From: Viridibacterium sediminicola
GTDB taxonomy: Bacteria; Pseudomonadota; Gammaproteobacteria; Burkholderiales; Rhodocyclaceae
Direction of reading: 5' to 3'
NCBI RefSeq assembly: GCF_039631295.1
Contig: NZ_JBDIVE010000011.1
Span: 91,103 to 155,102, forward strand
Length of the DNA stretch: 64,000 nucleotides
Shown here: positions 25,165 to 32,402 of the stretch, in pieces
Layout: the number at the start of each line of letters is the position of its first letter
Numbering within the stretch: the first letter of the stretch is position 1
The notes under the pieces: generated by a model
The model's input: the letters and a program-made list of their open reading frames with translations, nothing else
Database searches by the model: none
What the model was told of the DNA's origin: nothing
Translations under genes and position numbers: made by a program

Positions 25165-26610
25165 ATGATGAGCAGCAGGTTCAAGCAGTTCGGACTCGTA
25201 TTCAGCGGCATCTGCATTGGTGTGCTGATCAGCCTGAACTTTGCTGCGCGTGCCGACCGTGAGTCGCCCGTCGCCGCCTTGCCGGTCGAGCAGATGCGCA
25301 AACTCGCCGACGCGTTCAACAATATCAAGCGCTTCTACGTCGATAGCGTCGATGACAAGAAGCTGCTCGATGATGCCATCAGCGGCATGGTCTCCGGCCT
25401 TGATCCGCATTCCAGTTACCTTGACGAAGAAGGTAACAAGGAAATGGATGAGAGCATCAAGGGTGAATTCGGCGGCCTCGGCTTGCAGGTCGAGCCCAAG
25501 GACGGCTACGTCAAGGTTGAGTCGCCGATGGAAGGCACTCCGGCTTTCCGTGCGGGCGTGAAGGCGGGCGATCTGGTCATCAAGATCGATGGAGAGACCG
25601 TCAAGGGCCTCACCATCAGCCAGGCAGTCAAGAAAATGCGCGGCGTGCCGGGAACCAAGGTCACCCTCACCATCTTCCGCTCCGGCATGGATCAGCCTTT
25701 CGACGTGCCCCTGGTGCGCGAGGTGATTCAGGTGCGCAGCGTGCGCTCCAAGCTGCTCGAACCCGGCTATGGCTATGTGCGCGTATCGCAGTTCCAGGAG
25801 CGTACGGTGCCCGATCTGGTCCGCCACATCGCCGATCTGGCCAAGCAAGGCCCGCTCAAAGGTCTGGTGCTCGACCTGCGTAACGACCCCGGTGGCCTGC
25901 TCGATGGCGCGGTGGGCGTGTCGGCGGCTTTCCTGCCCAAGGGCTCGCTGGTGGTCTATACCGATGGCCGCGCGGCGGGCCGCAAGGACTACAAGGCTGA
26001 ACCCGAGGAATATTCGCGTGGTTCGAGTGGTGATGTGATGCAGGCGCTGCCGGCGATTGCCAAGACCGTGCCGCTGGTGGTGCTGGTCAACGGCGGTTCG
26101 GCTTCGGCTTCGGAAATCGTCTCCGGTGCGCTGCAGGACTACAAGCGCGCCACCATCATCGGCACGCCGACTTTCGGCAAGGCCTCGGTGCAGACCAAGT
26201 TCGACTTCCCGGACGGCAAAACTGCGATGAAGCTGACCATTGCGCGTTACTACACGCCTAATGGCCGCTCGATCCAGGCCAAGGGCATCGTGCCGGACAT
26301 CGTCGTCGAAGAGTCGCCAGATGCGGTCGATACCCGACTGCGTGAGGCCGACCTGCCCAAGCACCTGCTCAATCCCAAGGAAGTGGCTTCGCAGCCGGCA
26401 GCCGCTTCGGCGCCGCTGGCCGCCTCTGAACCGCAAGCGGCGCTCAAGCCCAGCCGCAAGCCCGATGGCCCGGTGCCGCCGGTTGAGTTCGGCAGCAAGG
26501 ACGACTGGCAGCTTGGCCAGGCCGTGCTACACCTGAAGGGCTTGCCGCTGGCCAAACCGGCCGTGGCGGCAGCGCCTGCCGAGGCAGAAAGCGCGCCCGC
26601 CGTGAAGTGA
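25165..26610 (+). CDS. ctpA: S41 family carboxy-terminal processing protease
   Basis: 481 residues. The N-terminal membrane anchor or signal (FGLVFSGICIGVLISLNFAA) is followed by a PDZ domain (VESPMEGTPAFRAGVKAGDL) and an S41 peptidase domain. The nucleophile serine is in GGSASASEIVSGAL and the lysine in GTPTFGKASVQT. A Pro/Ala-rich tail (about residues 410-480) is longer than usual. It processes periplasmic proteins. Genes for an EnvC-like factor and CtpA are often adjacent, and Ctp proteases regulate peptidoglycan hydrolases in several bacteria. The start is preceded by CTGGAG. Confidence 0.93.
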   Translation: MMSSRFKQFGLVFSGICIGVLISLNFAARADRESPVAALPVEQMRKLADAFNNIKRFYVDSVDDKKLLDDAISGMVSGLDPHSSYLDEEGNKEMDESIKGEFGGLGLQVEPKDGYVKVESPMEGTPAFRAGVKAGDLVIKIDGETVKGLTISQAVKKMRGVPGTKVTLTIFRSGMDQPFDVPLVREVIQVRSVRSKLLEPGYGYVRVSQFQERTVPDLVRHIADLAKQGPLKGLVLDLRNDPGGLLDGAVGVSAAFLPKGSLVVYTDGRAAGRKDYKAEPEEYSRGSSGDVMQALPAIAKTVPLVVLVNGGSASASEIVSGALQDYKRATIIGTPTFGKASVQTKFDFPDGKTAMKLTIARYYTPNGRSIQAKGIVPDIVVEESPDAVDTRLREADLPKHLLNPKEVASQPAAASAPLAASEPQAALKPSRKPDGPVPPVEFGSKDDWQLGQAVLHLKGLPLAKPAVAAAPAEAESAPAVK

Positions 26611-26674
26611 TTGCGGTGCGCCAGGCGGGCGCAAACCTGTTGTTGTCGTGTTGGAACACATGGAGGAGACGCTC

Positions 26675-27130
26675 ATGATGCCGCGCGAAACTGCTTACCG
26701 TCTGGCTGGCCGCAAACATCGGCGGGGTGACCCGCAAGATGAAGCGCTGCACTGCAGCCACCTGATCCGCTTCGAGGCGAGCCACGGCGCGCAAGCCGCA
26801 CGCGCCGTCTCGTTGCTGGAGCAATTACCCGGTGTGCAGATATCTGCCGCGTCGCAGCCTGAAGCGCTGCGCGTGCATTACAGCCTGGCCTTGCATTCCC
26901 TCGACGAGCTCGAAACCCTGCTCGAAGATGCCGGCTTTGTGCTTGAACAAAGCTTTCATGCCCGCTTGCTGCGCGGCCTCACCAAATTCTGTGAAGAAAC
27001 CCGCCTGCGCAACATGCGCTCGCCGCAGCGCCTCATCAAGCAGTCGAATGCCGTATATATCGAAGCCTGGCGGCATCATCCGCACGGTGATCACGACGAC
27101 ACGCCTGCGGAGTTGCGGGCGGATAAGTGA
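26675..27130 (+). CDS. Conserved-looking hypothetical protein with HMA-like fold pattern
   Basis: 151 residues from an ATG preceded by a strong GGAGGA site. I do not recognise a named family. Residues about 25-85 show a beta-alpha-beta pattern (HLIRFEASHGAQAARAVSLL, then VQISAASQPEALRVHYSLAL and ELETLLEDAGF) like heavy-metal-associated domains, but the metal-binding CxxC is absent. The C terminus is rich in His and Asp (HHPHGDHDD). It follows ctpA by 64 bases and may share its transcript. It could bind a metal through the His tail, but that is only a guess. Confidence 0.6.
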   Translation: MMPRETAYRLAGRKHRRGDPQDEALHCSHLIRFEASHGAQAARAVSLLEQLPGVQISAASQPEALRVHYSLALHSLDELETLLEDAGFVLEQSFHARLLRGLTKFCEETRLRNMRSPQRLIKQSNAVYIEAWRHHPHGDHDDTPAELRADK

Positions 27131-27225
27131 GGGCGGCTTTGGCAGTCACAGAGCCATCATATTGATTTTTAAGTTGCGTTCGCTGTTTGCAGCGAATTTG
27201 CTCGCTAGACGATGGCTTTAGTTTT

Positions 27226-27245
27226 ATGTACAGTAAGATGTACAT
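27226..27245 (+). promoter_or_regulatory. YefM-type operator palindrome
   Basis: The perfect inverted repeat ATGTACA - 6 bases - TGTACAT lies 15 bases before the yefM start, just upstream of its GGAGG ribosome site. The match extends to TATGTACA/TGTACATA if one more base is counted on each side. TGTACA-core palindromes are the known operator of yefM-yoeB autoregulation in E. coli, so this is probably where the YefM-YoeB complex represses its own promoter. Confidence 0.75.
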
Positions 27246-27260
27246 ATTTGGAGGCTCATC

Positions 27261-27512
27261 ATGGATGCCATTACCTACACAACAGCTCGCGCGAATCTGG
27301 CGCGCACCATGGATCGTGTCTGTGAAGACCACGAGGCGCTGATCATTACGCGCAATGGCGAGCAGTCAGTGGTGATGCTTTCATTGGAAGACTACAAGGC
27401 GCTGGAAGAAACCGCCTATCTGTTGCGCACACCCGCCAACGCGCAGCGCGTCCTGGCTGCGGCGGCACAGCTCCGTGCAGAGCAAGGCGTAGAGCGTGAG
27501 TTAGCCGAGTGA
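27261..27512 (+). CDS. yefM: Antitoxin YefM (Phd/YefM family)
   Basis: 83 residues. The N-terminal Phd/YefM DNA-binding domain reads ITYTTARANLARTMDRVCED, then ALIITRNGEQSVVMLSLEDY. The C-terminal part (LLRTPANAQRVLAAAAQLRA) would bind and neutralise YoeB. A strong GGAGG site precedes the ATG. Its last codons overlap the toxin start by four bases, as usual for this module. Confidence 0.95.
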   Translation: MDAITYTTARANLARTMDRVCEDHEALIITRNGEQSVVMLSLEDYKALEETAYLLRTPANAQRVLAAAAQLRAEQGVERELAE

Positions 27513-27763
27513 GGCTGATTTTTGCAGAGCTGGCCTGGGAAGATTACCTGTACTGGCAGCAGCAAGATCGGAAGATGCTCGAACGCATCAACAAGCTCAT
27601 CCGTGAAACACAGCGCGAACCTTTTGCAGGCGTAGGCAAGCCAGAGCCGCTCAAGCATGCGCTGGCGGGATTCTGGTCGCGGCGCATCACGGACGAGCAT
27701 CGCATGGTGTATCGCGTGTCAGGCGATGCGCTACAGATTGTCCAATTGCGCTATCACTATTAG
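27509..27763 (+). CDS. yoeB: Toxin YoeB (ribosome-dependent mRNA interferase)
   Basis: 84 residues starting at a GTG that overlaps the antitoxin stop (GTGA). The sequence has the full YoeB signature: LIFAELAWEDYLYWQQQDRK, GVGKPEPLKHALAGFWSRRI and the C-terminal RYHY. The catalytic Glu (KPEPLK region), Arg and terminal His/Tyr of the RelE fold are all present, so the toxin looks intact. YoeB cuts mRNA in the ribosomal A site. Confidence 0.95.
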   Translation: MRLIFAELAWEDYLYWQQQDRKMLERINKLIRETQREPFAGVGKPEPLKHALAGFWSRRITDEHRMVYRVSGDALQIVQLRYHY

Positions 27764-27769
27764 GTTTTT

Positions 27770-27796
27770 CCAGGAGCAGACCATGCCTGCTCCTGG
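27770..27796. other. Hairpin between convergent yoeB and hslO
   Basis: A perfect 10-base inverted repeat (CCAGGAGCAG and CTGCTCCTGG) with a 7-base loop sits between the convergent genes. Neither side carries a T tract downstream of the stem, so it is not a standard intrinsic terminator. It may still protect 3' ends or help termination in both directions. Confidence 0.5.
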
Positions 27797-27816
27797 GATA
27801 TGCGGCGCTTGGGCGT

Positions 27817-28683
27817 TTAATGCAAAGTCGGCGCTTGTTCGAACAGCGCACGCGCCTCTTCAGGGCTGAAGTCGTAGCGGTGATTTGATAGATCGTCGTT
27901 GACGATGACCTCGCCGTGTTCGCTGATGATGCGCTCGATTTCTTCGTGGCCCAGGCTGCGCAGCATGGTGGCGATCTTGTCGCGGTCGGGCGGGAAGTTG
28001 TGCTCGACGCGGCGTGCCTCGTAGATGCGCACAGTTTCTTCGTGGAACAGGCGCGTCAGCAGTTCGACACTGTCGAGCCCCTTGAGCTCCTCGTTCTTGA
28101 GCGTCTGCGCCAGCTGAGTCACGCGTGACCAGCCATCAGCGTCGCGGATGTCGGCATCCGGCAGCTTCTGCAGGAACAGGCCTGCGGCGCCCTCGGCGTC
28201 GGCATAGAGCATCAGCCAGGCCGGCTGCTGTTCCGACAATTCCAGATAGTGTTCAAAGACCTGGGCCAGGGTGTCACCTTCGATCGGCACATAGCTCTGG
28301 AAGGGCTGGGCGGCGTCCTCGATGTCCAGGGTCATCAGCAGGCGTCCGCTGCCCAGCAAGGTCTGCAGCGAGGCATCATCGGCCGGCACGCTGTCGACGC
28401 TGGCATAGCCGCGCACATTGAGGCCGGCGGTGCAGTCGACCACCATCATCGGGATCTGTCCGTCACCGCGCAGCTGGAAGGTCAGGCGACCCGCTTGCTT
28501 GAGATTGCCACCGATCAGGCTGGTGATGGCGGTCATTTCGCCGAGCAGGCGCGTCACCGCTGGCGGGAAGTTGCGGTTCTTGAGAATGGCCTGCCAGCTC
28601 GTCCCCAGGCGCACATGGGCGCCACGGATGTCGAGATCTTCGAGCAGGAAGCGCTGGATGGTGTCAGAGTTTGCAGCGCTCAT
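27817..28683 (-). CDS. hslO: Hsp33-like chaperone lacking the zinc cysteines
   Basis: 288 residues. The N-terminal Hsp33 fold is well conserved (TIQRFLLEDLDIRGAHVRLG, LTFQLRGDGQIPMMVVDCTA, GYASVDSVPADDASLQTLLG). The C-terminal redox switch normally carries CxC and CxxC zinc ligands. Here the same segment reads RVEHNFPPDRDKIATMLRSL and the second pair reads VIVNDDLSNHRYDF, so all four cysteines are gone. Cys84 is the only cysteine in the chain. Canonical oxidation-triggered activation is therefore impossible. The start at 28683 overlaps the upstream gene (ATGA). An ATG at 28704 would add seven residues. Confidence 0.9.
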   Translation of the reverse strand: MSAANSDTIQRFLLEDLDIRGAHVRLGTSWQAILKNRNFPPAVTRLLGEMTAITSLIGGNLKQAGRLTFQLRGDGQIPMMVVDCTAGLNVRGYASVDSVPADDASLQTLLGSGRLLMTLDIEDAAQPFQSYVPIEGDTLAQVFEHYLELSEQQPAWLMLYADAEGAAGLFLQKLPDADIRDADGWSRVTQLAQTLKNEELKGLDSVELLTRLFHEETVRIYEARRVEHNFPPDRDKIATMLRSLGHEEIERIISEHGEVIVNDDLSNHRYDFSPEEARALFEQAPTLH

Positions 28684-29030
28684 TTGGCCAGCACTTTCTG
28701 CCATTTTTCGGCATCGAAGCCCACCAGCAGGCCTTGGTCGCTGACCACCACCGGGCGCTTGACCAGGCTGGGCTGGGCCAGCATCAAGGCCTTGGCACGC
28801 GCTTCGTCGGGATTGGCACGCTCGGTCTCACTGAGCTTGCGCCAAGTCGTGCCGCGCGTGTTGAGCAGGGTCTGCCAGTCGGTGTGCTGCAGCCAGGCTT
28901 CGAGTTGCGCGGCCGACAAGCCCTGCTTGTTGAAGTCGTGAAACTCATAGGGCAGGGCTTGGGCGTCGAGCCAGTCGCGGCCTTTCTTGACGCTGCCGCA
29001 GTTGGGAATGCCGAAAACGGTGATGCGCAT
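28680..29030 (-). CDS. ArsC/Spx-family protein YffB-like
   Basis: 116 residues with the YffB pattern: ITVFGIPNCGSVKKGRDWLD at the N terminus, TDWQTLLNTRGTTWRKLSE and LVKRPVVVSDQGLLVGFD. A single active-site cysteine lies in PNCGS; the arsenate-reductase residues after it are not those of ArsC, so arsenate reduction is doubtful. YffB proteins have a glutathione-dependent thioredoxin fold. It is translationally coupled to the Hsp33 gene. Confidence 0.87.
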   Translation of the reverse strand: MRITVFGIPNCGSVKKGRDWLDAQALPYEFHDFNKQGLSAAQLEAWLQHTDWQTLLNTRGTTWRKLSETERANPDEARAKALMLAQPSLVKRPVVVSDQGLLVGFDAEKWQKVLAK

Positions 29031-29773
29031 TATTCAGGTAAATCCTTGTTGAGCCGGATGGACATGCGACGACGCAGCCGGATATTGATCATTTCGACGA
29101 CGACCGAGAAGGCCATGGCGAAGTATACGTAGCCTTTGGGGATGTGCGTGTCGAAACCTTCGGCAATCAGGGTCACACCGACCAGGACCAGGAAGGACAG
29201 CGCGAGCATCTTGATGGTCGGGTTGGCATCGACGAATTCACCGATGGCGCGGGCGGCGAACATCATCACGGCGACCGAGATCAGGATGGCGGTCACCATC
29301 ACACCCAGATCGTCAGCCAGACCCACGGCCGTGATCACCGAGTCGAGCGAGAAGACGATGTCGATGACGGCAATCTGCAGGATCACGCTGGTAAAGCTGG
29401 CCGTTACGCCGCGCGAGGCGTGTTCAGACTCGTTACCCGGTTGTTGCAGGGATTCGTGAATCTCGTGCACGCTCTTCCAGAGCAGGAACAGGCCGCCGAA
29501 GATCAGGATCAGGTCGCGTCCGGAGATCTCCTGTGCGAAGACGGTGAATAGCGGTTCGGTCAGACGCATGATCCACGACAGCGAGGCGAGCAGCAGGATG
29601 CGCGTGCCCATCGCCAGCAGCAGCCCGATTCGCCGGCCCATGTTGCGCTGTGCTTCGGGCAGGCGCCCGACGAGGATGGAGATGAAGATGATGTTGTCGA
29701 TGCCTAGAACGATTTCCAGTGCAGTCAGGGTTGCCAGTGCGATCCAGGCATTCGGGTCTGCGATCCATTCCAT
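29030..29773 (-). CDS. TerC family integral membrane protein
   Basis: 247 residues with about seven membrane helices. The TerC/YgdQ motifs ALATLTALEIVLGIDNIIFI and VIDIVFSLDSVITAVGLADD contain the conserved acidic residues within membrane segments. TerC relatives are linked to metal (manganese) export and tellurite resistance. The substrate here is not known. I chose the ATG giving MEWIADPNAWIAL, which fits the family start; an in-frame extension of 29 codons upstream looks non-coding. Confidence 0.9.
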   Translation of the reverse strand: MEWIADPNAWIALATLTALEIVLGIDNIIFISILVGRLPEAQRNMGRRIGLLLAMGTRILLLASLSWIMRLTEPLFTVFAQEISGRDLILIFGGLFLLWKSVHEIHESLQQPGNESEHASRGVTASFTSVILQIAVIDIVFSLDSVITAVGLADDLGVMVTAILISVAVMMFAARAIGEFVDANPTIKMLALSFLVLVGVTLIAEGFDTHIPKGYVYFAMAFSVVVEMINIRLRRRMSIRLNKDLPE

Positions 29774-29973
29774 GGTGGGCGTCTCGAAAAAAATTGTAAG
29801 GGTTTGTCTGCGACAGGGGATTATCCCGGCGAGTTCCGCTGCGGGCAATGCATAGTGCAAATAGATTGCATCTGACTATGACAGGGAGGCTGGATCTGCC
29901 GACGCGGCGACGTCCTGGTGAGCCGCCATGTCAGCCATTTCGGGCGGGGCAGGTCTGCGCAGGCGGAATGACG

Positions 29974-29997
29974 CGCGCCGCGTATGAGCGCGGCGCG
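29974..29997. other. GC hairpin downstream of the chemoreceptor gene
   Basis: A perfect 9-base inverted repeat (CGCGCCGCG and CGCGGCGCG, 6-base loop) lies between the end of the chemoreceptor gene and the TerC gene, both on the minus strand. No T tract follows on the minus strand. It may end or stabilise the chemoreceptor transcript. Confidence 0.45.
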
Positions 29998-30040
29998 GGG
30001 AGGGGCATGGCGAGGGCAGGTCGCAGCCTGCCAGATGGCA

Positions 30041-31663
30041 TCAGAGCGTACGCAGGCGGAAGCTGGAGACCGTCTGGTCGAGCTTTTGTGCCAGGGTTTG
30101 CATATCACGCGCCACGTCGGCCATGCCACTGGCGGCATGGGCGTTTTCGTCAACCACATTGACGATGTTGTCGACCTGGCGGGCGATGTCATGGCTGGCT
30201 TGGGATTGCTCCTTGAGCGCATGGCTGACTTCATCGATGGCCTGCAGAACCTGGCGGGTCTCAGAATTGATTTCCTGCACCGAGCTGCCGGCGGCTTCGG
30301 CCATGACCAGGCCTTCATGCACGACATGGGCGGTTTTCTGCATGCGCTGGCTCATCGCCGAGCCACTGCTCTGGATGGCGCTGACCATCGCACTGATCTG
30401 ATTGGTCGATTGCGTGGTGCGCTCGGCAAGTTTGCGGACTTCGTCGGCGACGACCGCGAAGCCACGGCCTTGCTCGCCCGCGCGGGCCGCTTCGATGGCC
30501 GCATTGAGCGCCAGCAGATTGGTCTGGTCGGCCAGCTCCTTGATGACATCCACGATGCTGGAGATCTTCTGTGTCTCCTGGCCCAGGGCCTCGGCAGAAA
30601 TTGCGCTCTCGTTCATTTCCTGCGCAACGCGCTGCACCTTGCTCACCATCTCCTGAATCCCGCTGTTGCCAAGCTCGGCCTTGCGGCCGGCTTCGGCGGA
30701 GGAGTCGCGGGCGTTGTGCGACAGGCTGGCGACGTGGTCGACGCTGGTTGACATCTCCTCGAGCGCGGCGGCCATCGACGAGGTGGCGCCCGACTGTGTT
30801 TCAGCACTCTCGCGGATGTGCTCTGCAGTGTGCCCGAGGTTCTGTGCCGTCTGCGTGACCGAGCTGGAGACCGCGCGGATTTCATTGAGCACGCGGTTGA
30901 GCGAAGCGCTCATATTGGCGAATGCGCTTTGCAGAGCGCCGATTTCATCACGGCGGTCCACCTCGATGTGTCGCGAAATGTCGCCGCGTGCCAGGTGTTC
31001 GGCTTCGCTGGCCAGCTGCGTCAGCGGGGTGACGATGGCACGCACGATCACCACGATGCCGGCAACCGACAGCACGCTTGCGATGACAAAGGCGATCAGC
31101 AGTGTATTGATGCCGGAGCGTGCGTCATTCGCCACCGTCGTGACGGCGTCCTTGGCAAGTTCTTGTGAGCGGGTAATGAGGCTGTCGGAGAGCGCCTGAA
31201 TGCCGGCGGCAATGGGGCTGCCGGTGCTCAGGATGGCAAAGGCCTCATCCCGATTGCCTGCCGCAGCGGCGGCGACCACGCCTTTCATATGAGGCGTCAG
31301 GGTTTCTGCGGCCTTGACCAGTTCAGTGGCCTTTTCCTTGTAAATCGCGTCATCCAGCGTGGCAAATTGTTTAGCCGTGTCCAGCACGTTCTGCAGGAGC
31401 TTTTGGGCTTTGTCGGCCTCGGTCTGAACGCCGGCTGGCTCCTTTTGCAGCAGCATGCTGCGCACAGCCAGACGGAAGCTCATGGTATCGCGCAGCAGCT
31501 TGGTCGCCAGGGATGCGTTCTGGATGGCATGTTCTTCGACATCGGTGGCCGTTTCAGCAATCTTGAACGAGCGCATGCCGGTGAGGAGTGTAGCCATGCC
31601 GAAACACAGCAGGACAATCGAGAAACACAGGATCAGCTTGCTGCGGACTTTAAGGTCTTTCAT
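30041..31663 (-). CDS. Methyl-accepting chemotaxis protein
   Basis: 540 residues. A membrane helix at residues about 10-30, a periplasmic four-helix-bundle (4HB_MCP) ligand domain, a second membrane helix (TLLIAFVIASVLSVAGIVVIV) and HAMP (AIVTPLTQLASEAEHLARGD) lead to the signalling domain. Its hairpin tip is DQTNLLALNAAIEAARAGEQ, then GRGFAVVADEVRKLAERT. There is no obvious C-terminal CheR-binding pentapeptide. The ligand is unknown. A likely sigma-28 promoter stands upstream, linking it to the flagellar regulon. Confidence 0.95.
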   Translation of the reverse strand: MKDLKVRSKLILCFSIVLLCFGMATLLTGMRSFKIAETATDVEEHAIQNASLATKLLRDTMSFRLAVRSMLLQKEPAGVQTEADKAQKLLQNVLDTAKQFATLDDAIYKEKATELVKAAETLTPHMKGVVAAAAAGNRDEAFAILSTGSPIAAGIQALSDSLITRSQELAKDAVTTVANDARSGINTLLIAFVIASVLSVAGIVVIVRAIVTPLTQLASEAEHLARGDISRHIEVDRRDEIGALQSAFANMSASLNRVLNEIRAVSSSVTQTAQNLGHTAEHIRESAETQSGATSSMAAALEEMSTSVDHVASLSHNARDSSAEAGRKAELGNSGIQEMVSKVQRVAQEMNESAISAEALGQETQKISSIVDVIKELADQTNLLALNAAIEAARAGEQGRGFAVVADEVRKLAERTTQSTNQISAMVSAIQSSGSAMSQRMQKTAHVVHEGLVMAEAAGSSVQEINSETRQVLQAIDEVSHALKEQSQASHDIARQVDNIVNVVDENAHAASGMADVARDMQTLAQKLDQTVSSFRLRTL

Positions 31664-31703
31664 CTGTCGGGCTCCGTACGCGTATCAACATCGTGTTCAG
31701 CTG

Positions 31704-31730
31704 CTTACGACGCCTGCGGATGAAACTTGA
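31704..31730 (-). promoter_or_regulatory. Candidate sigma-28 (FliA) promoter of the chemoreceptor
   Basis: On the minus strand TCAAGTTT (7 of 8 matches to TAAAGTTT), then exactly 11 bases, then GTCGTAAG, a partial match to GCCGATAA. It lies about 40 bases before the chemoreceptor start. Spacing and -35 agree with the flagellar class 3 consensus; the -10 is weaker. Confidence 0.45.
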
Positions 31731-31754
31731 ATAGGGAAATTCATCTGGCGTGAT

Positions 31755-32381
31755 TCAGGCACCCGGCGCGCCGTGCTCGGCACCAAGCAGGCCAAGGCTG
31801 CGCGCCTTGTTGATCAGTTGCACGGCATTGCTGACGCCCAGTTTGCGCAGGATGTTCTCGCGGTGCTTGTCGACGGTGCGTGGCGACAGCGAAAAGCTCT
31901 CGGCGATGGCGGCATTCGACCAGCCCGCGCAGATCAGCTTGATCACCTGCAGCTCGCGCGCGGTCAGATGTACGGCAGCGTCATCGATCAGCGCCTGTAC
32001 CCGCTCGGGCAGGTAGCGTTGGCCCTGGCTGACGCGGCGGATTGCATCGAGCATGTCTGCGCTGGAGCCTTCCTTGAGCAGGATGGCGTCGGCACCCGCG
32101 TCGAGCAGGTTGCGCAGCAGGCTGCCGGAGCGTTCGGCAGTCAGCACGATGATGCGCAGCGCCGGATAGCGCTGGCGCAGGTAGCCCAGCACGGCGCCGC
32201 TGTCGGCACCCGGCATCAGGTAGTCCATGATCAGCAGATCGGGCTGGTGCTGGGCGATCAGCGGCTTGAGCGCGGCGGCATCCGCCGCTTCGGCGACCAG
32301 TTGGTAATCAGTACTGCTGGCCAGCAGCAGCTTGAGCCCTTCGCGGAAGATCAGGTGGTCGTCGGCTATGATGATGCGCAT
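31755..32381 (-). CDS. NarL/FixJ-family response regulator
   Basis: 208 residues. The receiver domain has acidic residues D8/D9, the phosphoacceptor Asp53 (LLIMDYLMPGADSG) and the conserved Thr and Lys region (IIVLTAERS, then ILLKEGSSAD). The C-terminal LuxR-type helix-turn-helix reads LTARELQVIKLICAGWSNAA, then RTVDKHRENILRKL. It is divergent from the histidine kinase gene, 21 bases away, and is its probable partner. Target genes are unknown; the adjacent acyl-ACP-reductase-like gene is one candidate. Confidence 0.93.
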   Translation of the reverse strand: MRIIIADDHLIFREGLKLLLASSTDYQLVAEAADAAALKPLIAQHQPDLLIMDYLMPGADSGAVLGYLRQRYPALRIIVLTAERSGSLLRNLLDAGADAILLKEGSSADMLDAIRRVSQGQRYLPERVQALIDDAAVHLTARELQVIKLICAGWSNAAIAESFSLSPRTVDKHRENILRKLGVSNAVQLINKARSLGLLGAEHGAPGA

Positions 32382-32402
32382 TGATGGGGACGGGAAAATC
32401 AG

